Source: Gordius sp. MW1 (taxonomy: Eukaryota; Nematomorpha; Gordioida; Gordea; Gordiidae). From it: 64,000 bases of DNA. The position numbers and the translations under genes were made by a program. Positions 1 through 11,100 of this stretch are shown piece by piece. The first letter of the stretch is position 1, and each line of letters starts with the position of its first letter. A model generated the notes under the pieces. That model worked only from the letters and a program-made list of their open reading frames with translations. It ran no database searches and was not told where the DNA came from. The stretch lies in assembly GCA_964036665.1 (NCBI GenBank), contig OZ038532.1, positions 16,634,537-16,698,536 on the forward strand, written 5' to 3'.

Positions 1-1136
1 AACCCCAATAATTTTAACCTTATACTGTGACATTTTTATTATACCTTTAAATATCTAATTCGAGAAAACTTCAGATTTGTATGTATGACGTCATTATTGT
101 ATATGCTGCTTTAAATGAAACTGGACGGGAAATGTCAGATATTAAAACAAAAAGGTATTTTAGGAATCTGAAAAAGCTATTTTACCCCTGGCCTATCTGG
201 GCATCTACGGCTAAATTTTCGCTCGAATCGGATCTGAAGTTTCCGAATTTAGCCCTTTTTTAAAACCAAAAGGCCGAGAAATGTCCGATATTTTTAAAAC
301 TAAAAGGAATTTTAGCAATCTGAAAAAGCTATTTTACACCTGGCCGCCCTGAGAACCTACGGGTAAAGTTTCGCGCGAATCGGGCCGGTAGTTTCAGAAT
401 TTATTCTCATTTAAATATCTCATTTAATAAAAACTAATGATCGATAAATAATGACATTTATATATAAATAGCATTTACTCAGAATAATCAACGTTGGACT
501 ATTTTATATTACATTTAAATTATATATACTTTCATCTTTCTCATTTAAAATATCTCATTTAATGATAATGAGAAAAATTCATCTTCTTCACCTATATATT
601 TTCTCAAATAATCTATAATTTTATTTATTTCAGGTTAATTCATAAATTTTATGTTGTCACCGTTAAGAAAAGATGACGTTTAAGAAATTTAATTCATAAA
701 TTTTATGTTGTCTTGTCACCGTTAAGAAAAGATGACGTTTAAGAAATTTAATTCATAAATTTTATATTGTCACCGTTAAGAAAAGATGACGTTTAAGAAA
801 TTTAATTCATAAATTTTATGTTGTCGTCACCGTTAAAAAAAGATTACGTTTTACTACAAACTACAATAAGTGATACACTTTTACTACAGAACCGTCTGTA
901 TATTCAAATTTTCGACGAACGCGAAGAGGTGCGTTTGATTGACATTTTATTGAACGTCAAAACGTATAAAACCCAATATCTCGAAAATTTAAAGGAATTT
1001 TAGGATTCTAAAAAAGCTATTTTACCCCTGGCCGCCCTGGGAACCTAGGGGTAAATTTTCGCGCGAATCGGGCCGGTAGTTTCAGAGATTAGCCCTTACA
1101 TACATATATACATACACTTTACTTTATATATATAGA
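1..1136 (-). mobile_element. Helitron-like terminal region, cut by the window edge
   Basis: Read on the minus strand, position 1136 starts with TCTATATATATAAAG preceded by A, the usual 5' end of animal Helitrons, followed by a segment with the reading ACTACCGGCCCGATTCGC. Related segments (AAAAAGCTATTTTAC plus the GCGCGAATCGGGCC motif) recur at about 168-260, 296-410 and 996-1110, so the interior is built of repeated blocks. No CTAG-type 3' terminus with hairpin is visible to the left, so the element probably continues outside the window. The family assignment rests on the terminus and on likeness to the complete Helitrons at 23764 and 51358. Confidence 0.45.
637..850. repeat. Tandem repeat, about four copies of a 54-59 bp unit
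   Basis: The unit begins AATTCATAAATTTTATGTTG and carries the core CACCGTTAAGAAAAGATGAC. Four successive copies are seen, the second with a short insertion (TCTTG) and the last degenerate. It lies inside the Helitron-like region and looks like an internal minisatellite of that element. Confidence 0.85.
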
Positions 1137-1610
1137 TTATGCTTCGAGATCACAAGATCATATTATAAACTCTAATTATTCCTTCAATACATTGTAATAT
1201 GTATGCCAAAATTGAATTGGAACGTCGCTAGACATTTGTTTAATTACGGGGAGTGATGGATATCCTTTATAGAAGAAGATCAACAGAGGATGGTGATAAC
1301 GGAGCAACCATTCAACTGCGGAAAGCAATGGTCTAGGTAGATAACCTTTGGGTTTTTCCATACTGACGAAATTAATACCTGCCTATATTCTATTTTGTTG
1401 CCTTATGTCAAAACGTTACATTTAACTACTAATATGGGTGTACAAAATCATCGTGCATGTGAGATATTCTCCCATCAATTGCTTAGGATGGATTATTTTT
1501 ACACCAATCTGCAATTTTGTTCCATCTAAAACTGCTTTGGCTGAAATAGTGTTTCCAAATATTAACGCCCATTATCATGATCGACTTTGGCTCCACAACG
1601 AGCTATTCTC

Positions 1611-1741
1611 GCCCCTATGGGCGTAGCCAGAATTGGATTTAGAGGGGGGCAATAATGATTTAGGGAAAGGCAAAATGATTATTTTGAGTACTTTTAGTCA
1701 TAATTATAAGAAATTTTTGGACTTAGAGGGGGCCCTTGGCT
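1611..1741 (+). mobile_element. hAT-type miniature element fragment (GGGCGTAGCCAG family)
   Basis: It starts GGGCGTAGCCAG and contains the family interior (GGGGGGCAATAATGATTTAGG, AGGCAAAATGA). It matches the complete copy at 8140-8307, but the right end stops at CCCTTGGCT without a clear mate to the left terminal repeat. Another short piece of the same family is at 2037-2090. Confidence 0.6.
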
Positions 1742-1841
1742 AAAAATCTTCTCCACCAACATATTCTTCCAGCTTTATTCTTATCCCAACTTAATTTTAG
1801 ATAAACCTAAACATAGTTTTTTTTTCTTTATCACCTTTAAT

Positions 1842-1945
1842 TAGAGCCCTGCACGGGCCACGCCCGGCCTGGACCGAGCCCGGCCCAAAAAGAAAATATA
1901 AATTGTCGGGCTCGGGCCAAAGAAGATTCATTTTGCAGGGCTCTA
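1842..1945. mobile_element. hAT-type miniature inverted-repeat element, 104 bp
   Basis: The ends are TAGAGCCCTGCA and its exact inverse TGCAGGGCTCTA. The flanks CCTTTAAT (1834-1841) and CCTGTAAT (1946-1953) agree at 7 of 8 positions, an 8-bp target duplication as made by hAT transposases. The interior is GC-rich (GCCCGGCC, GGGCTCGGGCC), unlike the surroundings. It is non-autonomous and has no coding capacity. Confidence 0.8.
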
Positions 1946-2539
1946 CCTGTAATACATTTATATATTTTAAAAATACATTTTAACTTCTCTTAGGTAAATT
2001 GAAAACCGTATGTGTAAAATCAAACTATTAATATACCCATGGGCGTAGCCAGAGGGAGGCAGGGAGGGGCGGCTGCCCCCCTCCAGTTTAGTTTTTTTTT
2101 AAATTAATTAAAATTATGGTTAACATTTCAAACTCCATCTGACTTTATGGGCTAAGAACCCAATTTCCTCGTTGATTTAATATTCTTCATGGGGGGAATT
2201 TTGCAACGTATTTACAAATTTTCGTTTTATATTGCGTTAGGATTAAAAATTCCATGGCAGTTTTTAGTCTACGCTGACTTAATTTTTTTCAGGCTGGATG
2301 CTTTTAAAGACCAAGATTTACAACCGTATAAAAGAACTGGGCGTATCATTACTTTGAACATTCTGAGTCCCGTAAATAGCGCCAAACGACGAAATCTCCA
2401 TATGGCAGAACAAGGGAAAATTTAACAAGAGTCCGTTGCAGTTATGACTCACAGTAATAGAGTTGTTATTGATAAATAAATTATTATTTGAGGTAACATT
2501 TAATGTAATCACGCATTTATCGGCATTTATAATCCAGCT

Positions 2540-4270
2540 TGTTTTGCCTGAATGGAAAATCTATCCACCATATATTGGGCCTTCTGTATATAGGTTGTCG
2601 CCACCAGACATTATGTCATCAGCAAAGATCAGCGACAGAGTCCCATTTAATGTAATGTCATATAAGACAAATATTGATCTTTTCATTATCAAATTCATCA
2701 TTATAATAAAAAGTAGAGGAGACAATGGACAGTCTTGTCTGACTCCCGTCGTGACAAATTTGTTCGGATATATGGTTAAGTTGGGAGACAACTACCTTCA
2801 TGTACAATAGACATTACGACTCCCATATGTATAGGTGCTGAAGAGGGTCGAAAGCTTTGGAAATATCTAAGAACACACGAACTAAGGGGCTTCCATTAGT
2901 ACTTGAAAAATGCATTATATTTCTCAATGTAATAATACGTTCAGTAGTCGTACGACACCTCCTGAACTCCGCCTGATTGGGCCTGGGGATCGTCTATCTG
3001 ATTGTACAGCCGTTGTATAACACTTTAATAAAAAGTTTGGACTCCAGATTTATTATTGTCTCTCCGCGAAAGTTGTTAGGATCGGGGGGGGGGGGGTCTC
3101 TCTTTTAAAACAGTGTAATAAGGCGCCTTATGACTAAAAATCAGGCGACTCCTCTTTTACCCAAAGTTTATAGAAAAGTGGTTAAGAAGTTTGTCAGACA
3201 TGCGGAAGTCCGATTAAAGAGTTTCTGCAGTCATCCCTGATAGATCCACCGCTATAAGTGATTTGACGGCACATACAATTTCCGATATGAATGGTGGGAG
3301 TGTATTAGGCGAGGGCGGGGGAGGTCCTTTGAAGTTCTTATAGATGTCCAATACTGGAACAAACGAAGAGATAGAAGGGAAATAAGCCTCCCAAATGTCA
3401 GTCTGATCTAAAGAATTATTTAAGCTGCTGACTGATTGTATGTTAAAATAGGTGCGAACATATTGTATTTAATGCTATTAATTATTCTGGACATACTATT
3501 GACTATTGTTCAAAAGTGTCGCTGCTTCTGCCTCACTGGCCCTTGATAGATGCATTCTTGTCCTGTCGTATACTAACTTAAAGCGCTTGCTAGGTGGACA
3601 AGCATGAATATTTCAAAGAAAAATCTTTCCGCAGTGAAATATGTTATTCCTTGTCTTCAGAAGATCCAGTGTCTGTTAAGAAAATCGATTTTGTTGTTTA
3701 GTTAGATTTGCAAACAACTTTGATAATTCAAGACTATAGAATTTAGATTGTCTATAAACACGAGATTGCATGCTACACCTTGTGTTCCTACTATTGGATT
3801 TAAGCCTGTGAATGGTATATATAGAGTGGCTGCTTTTATTCTACGTTCTGCGATTATCACACAGTGATTTGCATTCTCTGCGATGGGATCTAGAATTACT
3901 TAAAAGTTTCTGACAATATAAAAATGGCGCACCATACAGAGCAAGCGATAATTTGACTTGGTCGAGTTTATTCTACCGAAAGGTTGCCAAGTGGTCATTG
4001 TGAAGTAAAAAAGGAGTAATTCGCCATCTGTGTTCTTTACACCATTTTTTTTAAAATTTTATTTCTATTATTAGACTAACGTATTATGACCAATTAAGTT
4101 GGCGTCATCATGATCCGTAAGAGCAACGAGAGAATTAAGATCTCCTATTATGATTGGCACTGACTTGGAAGTCAAGTCTTTTATTGTCTTTGCGATAATG
4201 CCGGAAAATTCTTGTAGCAACTGTAGTTTATATGATGAAGTTGGTGCGTGAAGATTTATAATTGCACTAC
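2540..4270 (-). mobile_element. Degenerate LINE (non-LTR retrotransposon) with endonuclease and reverse transcriptase pieces
   Basis: Reading on the minus strand, about 4270-4080 translates to an exonuclease-endonuclease-phosphatase segment (INLHAPTSSYK, then PIIIGDLNS). At about 2970-2560 reverse transcriptase motifs follow: NQAEFRRCRTTTERI, FLDISKAFD, TTGVRQDCPLSPLLF and the catalytic FADD in LSLIFADDI. Order and spacing fit one LINE of the L1/CR1/RTE type, but the piece is short, the reading frame changes several times and stops are present, so it is dead. The exact clade cannot be assigned by eye. Confidence 0.8.
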
Positions 4271-4379
4271 ACCCACTTTTAATATGAGAATTTTAATTTA
4301 ATCGTTAACTCAATTGACATTCAAAGCGGTTAGATGCCTGCTCACCAGCGTGGAAACGAATATAGCTAAATTATATATA

Positions 4380-4900
4380 AACACATCGTATGTAGTCAAG
4401 AATTTTCAATCCGTTTATATAAATGTCATTGTTTAAAGTCGGTGTATTTGGATTGATAGCGTAGGTAGAGGGAAATGGAACGCGATATTTCTGGCTATAA
4501 AAGCCCATCATCAGGGGAAAAAAAATAATAAAAATAAAAAAGGGAGATGTAGGCTCGAATAAAAATTTGAGAAGGGAGAGTCCCAATCGGGATATCCCCC
4601 TTACTCTTGTTTTATTTTCTATACCTCATACATATATATTATAATGATCACGCGAGAAATTTTACACTAACGAGCGGCAGAGGTTAAGTGAGCGAGTGAG
4701 AAACGATAAAAAAACGTAAAAAGGGGGGGGGGTCAAGATATAGTGTAATTCTTAAACTCTTTTACGGTCTTTTGGTTTTGCAAATTTTTAAGCCTTCATC
4801 TCCCTTTTTTATTTTTATTATTTTTTTTTCACTGATGATGGGCTTTTATAGCCAGAAATATCGCGTTCCATTTCCCTCTACCTACGCTATAAACCCATCG
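4380..4900. mobile_element. Palindromic Penelope-like repeat with hammerhead-like core
   Basis: An inverted repeat: GCGTAGGTAGAGGGAAATGG at about 4459 faces its inverse at about 4870-4890. The arms carry, on the minus strand near 4515-4480, CCTGATGATGGGC, a loop and GCCAGAAATATCGCG, that is CTGATGA, a GGGCT/AGCC stem, then GAAA, as in hammerhead ribozymes known from Penelope-like elements. The left arm continues with ATAAACGGATTGAAAATTC (inverse), a tail shared with the copies at 7.2, 15.0 and 27.3 kb. No reverse transcriptase or GIY-YIG coding sequence is seen, so the family name is inferred from the terminal motif only. Confidence 0.5.
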
Positions 4901-5139
4901 TGATAAAGTTTATAATAAGAATATGCATCCGTTCTTGAAAGGGGATAAGTGTAGACATAGCACGTCTAATATGTATTTTTATTAAAATTAATTGCTGAAT
5001 TCCTTGCTTCATCAATGAGTTAATATTAAACTATGCAACTTTTAACCCAATTGTTATTTAGTTTGTTAAGAGAATACTAAGTAACATCCCGCAGTGAAAA
5101 GGATGAACATATGGGCGCTTTAAACTAATTGTAGGCTAC

Positions 5140-8100
5140 ATGCAGGATGATAGATCTGATGTAACAGCACAAATATGTAAAAATAATCGTAGAGTAAAAT
5201 TTCCTAGCGATGAGAGTATAGTAACTCATTTTATTGAACCGCTAAATCCATGGAAAGATGGTAACTTAAAATCTATGCATTTATAAAAAATTTGGATAGT
5301 AAGGACTTATACTAATGAAGAAATATTATTGTCTTATGAGCATTGTTGCCAAAAAATAGATATCAAGCCTATTCCTTTCATTGTAGCTCAACTTAAGGTA
5401 CCTAAATTTATTACTACAATTAGAGACTGACTTAGAGGAAAAAATTATAAGACAGCATTATTATCCTTTACAAAAAAACATTTTCTAAATATGACCAATC
5501 TAACATATGGCAAAATTGCAAAACAAAAATTTATTTTAAATTTATTAAGACAGTTATTATTTGTGCCAAATGCATCTTAATTGTTTTTTGTTTGATTATT
5601 TAATTTAACCTTGCATTAAATTGTATATCTACTTTCTATATTTCATTGATATATAATAAATCTTTGACCATTGGATGACATTTATATAAACAACACTTAA
5701 AATTTTTTCCTATATCAGTAAAAACATTACGCTCTTATTTTTAATTTACCTTATCCTTAAGGCATAAAATTTATTTTATTTTTCAAACACATATATTTTA
5801 AATTAATAAGTACTTTTGCGCAATCTGAGATAGACTGATTCTACCTAGCCCCTTTTCTAAATTGAATCTTTGGGCCAAATTTATAAACTTGTTGATATAA
5901 AATTAAAATTTTATTTGTTAATAAGTGATAAATTTTATGCTTAGTATGCTCAGTTATATTGCCATGTTTTTTATGCTAAACTGTTTATATAATTTATTAA
6001 ATTTATACTTTAATGGAATAAATACATAAATTATAGGCATTATCTATCATTTACACTAATCTGATATTTATAATTATAATGTGATTAAAGTTTTAATAAA
6101 AAATTTAAAAAAACCAAACTAATTATTATCAAATTTTGAAAGTTAATAAAATTTTTATTCAAGTTATTAGATTTGAAAGCTAGTGCTCTTTTAGGTCATC
6201 ACCTACACCTTCATATTTGTAAATTTCATTCTTTTCAAAATTGATTTAACAAATTATTAAATAGGAAAAATGAAAATATAAAACAGTATAAGCTTTCGAA
6301 TCTGACGTTACTTAAGTATGGCCACAGATCCGGCACTTTTGTAAAAATTGTTGTAATAGTTATGCACAACATTGATTAGGGAATTAATTTATATTTGTAA
6401 TATTAGGCATTGCCATCGCACCACGAGGGACGGCTTTCTTGCTTGTTGCTCAAAGGTAGCTTTAATTTATGAAACGTGCTTTGAATATATTACTACATAT
6501 CCATTTTTAATTGCTATGCTATTTATGGGCGCGTTTTTTGTTGTCCGTCCGTTGTCTGTCCACCAAGTTATGGCGCCAGCTTTGTGACCTGGAGGTCTAG
6601 AGTTCAATATCAGGAGAGGACGAATTTTTTTTAAATTAAATTAATATTTTGTTCTTGTTAATACCATTGATAATATGACTTTTTGACCGTCCGCTGGCTA
6701 CTGACCGATGAAATATATTGATTTTCTAAACATAAAACACAACTTTATTATTTCATTATCTATATAAATAACATAAAAACTTCTACCATTTTAATACCAG
6801 CACGGTGTGAGTGGGTATAGCGCACAGCTAGTAGGCTCGTGTTCAATCCCAGGAGAGGACGAATTTTTTTTTATTTTTTTTTTAATTAAATTAATATTTT
6901 GTTCTTGTTAATACCATTGATAATATAAATTTTTGACCGTGAAAAAATGACCATTGGCCAAATAAATAGAAATTTAATTTTTTCGTTTTTGAATTGGGTA
7001 TATTAGGTTAACATTGATAATTACCCTATGCCCTTTCCTCAAAGGGCCTACGCCTCTACTGATATGGGTCCCTGTGGTGCCCCTACAAAAGCCTATGCCT
7101 CTACTGATGTGGGTTCGAATCCCGGCTAGGGCAAATTTTTTTATTTTTTAAATTAATATATTGTTCTTGTTAATACCATTTAAATGTCATTGTATAAATA
7201 CGGTGGATTTGGATTGATAGCGTAGGTAGAGGGAAATGGAACGCAATATTTCGGACACTTATGGTTATGGTCCATCTTCAGGAAAAAAAAAAGGGGAAGA
7301 TGAAGTCTCAAAAAATAAAAATGAAGTAAAGTGATTATAACAACGATGATATAGTTACAAAAAAAAACGAAATATTGCGTTCCATTTCCCTCTACCTACG
7401 CTATCAATCCAAATCCACCGTATTTATACAATGACATTTATATAAACGGATTGAAAATTATTGACTAAATACCATTTAACTTTTTAAATATTTGTATAAA
7501 TTGATAATTAACTAATAATTTTGCATTTAATACCCCCCTATGGGCATTCTCACCCCTTCCCACCTTTCTCGCCCATAAATTGCATAGCAAATATGCTACG
7601 TTTATACGGAGTATAGATGAGTCGTCCCCCCTTCCCTTCCCCTCCTCCCCTTCCCCCCTCCCCTTCCCCTCCCTTTCCCCTTCCTTCTCCCCCTTCCCAC
7701 GTGGACCGAAGCCCGAGTTATTTGTTTTTGTTTGATTTCAAATTTTAAATACTCAATACATTGGGCGGGACAATAATGATTTAGGGATGGGCAAAATGAA
7801 CACTTTTTGAAGTTTAGGCCATAATTTTAACAAAATGCAACAAATTGGGGCAGCCGCCCCTTCCTACCTCCCCCCTTGGCTATGATCATGCTTAACACCA
7901 TTTTTTGTTTGTGCCAAATTAATTATAATTATTTTATTACCACGTCGTTATTTGCATTGGAAATTTATATTTTACATTTTACGTCAAATAGAATAAGTCG
8001 ACTGACTTTTTTAACTAGGTAGTGGTGTTACGGGGAAAAATATTTGTTGTAAATTGTTTTTAATCATATTCTGTGATGTTAAAACTAAGAATGAAATGTA

Positions 8101-11100
8101 GCGAATCAGCAAAAATCAAGGCATCTTAACGCAGCGATTCATGGGCGTAGCCAGGGGGGGGGGCAGGGAGGGGCGACTGCCCCCCTCTAAATCGAAAAAT
8201 TTGTTGAAATTTCTTAAAATTAAGGCTAAAATTTCGAAAAGATATCATTTTGCCCCTCCCTAAATCATTATTGCCCCCCTCTAATCCAAATGCTGGCTAC
8301 GCCCATGCAGCGATTATTATGGCAATATAAACATATCAAATTTCACTCGAACCACATTTGGCTCTAAATTTTTAACTTATCACCCTATCTCATGGTCAGG
8401 TTTTTCAACTGAGGTTGTTTTGTAATTGTCATTAGCTCCTGTATTTCAGTAACTGTTGAAATAAACTTTTAGTTACTTATTATCGATTTAACATAATTTT
8501 ATTAAATTAAAATATCAATATTACTAGTGTAGCTGGTTTTATCACCTTTTGATTTAATTTTTGCCTTAAATATTTTTTTTATCAGGGGCGCGTCTTCAAG
8601 AAACAAAATCTAATTGTATTTTTAAATATTTTAAGGAAACATTAAAATTTTTAAGCAAGTTAATGGCATTATTGCCTGTGACATTTTATTTTAGCTAATT
8701 ATTTTTATTATTAATAATTAAGCTAAAATTTGCCTAAAACATTGACGCATATGTTTTTAAAAGACGTCTGACCAATATATTGACGATTGATGTGCTTTAC
8801 CCTTTAAATGGATGATTTTTTCATAATTATATAAAATAGAATGTCTGGATTTTTTATTTCATTTCTCCCTATGGCTTTTTTATTGCTTTTATTAAATACA
8901 GAGAAAACATTAAATCAAGTTTATTGTCGATTGAGAATTGAAATATGTTGTTTAATATTATATTACATGGCTGGATTATAAAAATTTAATATGGATTTTT
9001 ACAGGAGATATCCTTATTGCTAAGTAAAAACTATGTGTATTCATCCTGAGTATATGTCGTTTATTTTACATTAATTAGACGTCAGGCTTAATATAAAGCA
9101 AGTTGAAGCTCTCGAAGAAGTTCTGAAAAGGGTCAGGTTTGTCACCCTTGATTTAGAAAACGCCTTAAAAAATGATGAGGTTTGCAATTCCAATGTTTTA
9201 TAAATTATCACGCCCATTTTTGTATAAACTTTTATAAATTATGATTTTGTAAGCAAGTAATTTTTGTTGTTTTATTTAAGGCTTGCTCTTCGTTGCTAGA
9301 TAGCATAGAATATTATGAAAGTGCTACTCACCTTGTCCTGCGTCAAAACACTGATGCCGGGCTATGGACCTGGAAAGCCGTTTGCCATTTGATTCGAAGG
9401 GTAACCTAAACCATTTAAAACTTGCCAATTACATATTTTAAACAACTTATTGCATTGAAATTTTGTGTAAATAGTCAAAGATTTTTTTAATTATTACATT
9501 TTAGCTTATTCGCAGTTAATTAATATTAATGCAATAAGTTGTTTGCAACTCGATTTTATCTTTTATTTTTGATCGGATAAAAAATCTATTTATCACAAAT
9601 AACGGGTTTTTGTTGAACCATTGCAAACTGATGTTACGCAGATAAGCTGTCAATCGGTTTCGAATTGTTTTGATATCTATTATAAAGAAGTGGTTTAATC
9701 AAGAGGTTTTAAGATCCTTTCAAAAACATCTTTGAACATATTTTGGATTATATAAAACTCAATATAACTAAAGAGAACCGTGGTGGAGACCAAGGTTCGT
9801 AAGTTTAAAGTTATGAGTGTTTAAATCTTCTAAATTGATATTTATGTTTTTGCTATTTCCAGAAGATTTATTTATAATTTTAAGTAGAATAGTTCCATAT
9901 ATATGTAAATTCTTTTTAATAGATATACCAAGCTTTTCTTTCTTGTTTCTGTTATACAGAGTTCCTTCCTTGAGTCGTTCGATTGTTCAAATACCAATTT
10001 AATGCAATTCGCTCTAATCCCCTTCACTCGATCACTTAGACAGAACCATTCGTTGGCCTCGTTAGATCTTTCCGATTGTCACTTATCAGGACGACCTTTC
10101 CATTTTTTAGGTTATAATTTCAAATTTGTTTGTAAATAATATATTTTTTAGTCTCAAAATTATTAATAAAAAAGCAACACTATTATTTTGCTTGAGATGT
10201 GTATTATCAAAAAACAATTAAATTTGATTACAATCATTTTACTGCTTTACAGTGAATGCTCTCAAAACGAATTTGCATCTCAGAAATTTATATCTCCGCT
10301 CTAATCATCTCACTGCTCGCGATATGATTAAGCTAGGCGAATTGCTTATGGTCAATTCTCATTTACAATTCCTCAACTTGTCTTTCAATCCTATACAGGT
10401 GCATATTATATATTTTGAAACATATTTAGAATTTTAGTAACTTTGTTAACTTGCTTTTTGATGAAATTTATGTTAACTAAGAAAGCAAACAACTTAACTT
10501 GTTTAAAACTTACATTTGCCTTCGTTCAATTTTTTTTAAATTGGTGGGGTCCGGATAACTTATTAATTTTATGTTAAGAATTAGTTTGTTCCTTGAAATT
10601 GAATGCTCCTGCAACAAACTTTAATTTAATTTATAAATAAATATAACCTTTTTGATCTAAACCCTGAACGTATAAGGTACGTTTTTCAACATTTTCTCAC
10701 GTCTTAAAACTTTTTTAAAGCTATCGGAAATAGCAAAAACTTATGTAAAAGATTAACAAGAAATCTTATAAATGTGGGTTGGATTCAAGGATTTTTTAAT
10801 TTTAAGGTCTAAATCAAATTTTTTATTTTATAGATTTTAAATGATTCTAGACTAATTAGCTTAAAATCGCAACGAGTGACCCCTTAAACCCGATAAGTTG
10901 TTTAACTAAGTTGACTAGATTTTAATATAAATAAAAAGTGTTTTATAAGAAATCCTCCGTTTTCTTGTCATCTAATCAGCAGAAAAGTATTAATAAACGA
11001 ATTTTGGTGACCCAACAAAGGGAAATCGATTATGTATTCACGTTTGCAAAATATATAATGTCTATTGCCGGCTATAATATTTAAAATTAATCGAAAGTTT

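Noticed and set aside
2463-2810. Plus-strand frame of 115 codons
   Set aside because: It is the antisense of the LINE reverse transcriptase remnant read on the minus strand.
7108-7130. Sequence resembling a tRNA T-arm (GGTTCGAATCCC)
   Set aside because: No complete cloverleaf can be drawn around it; the box recurs in a SINE family in both arrays.
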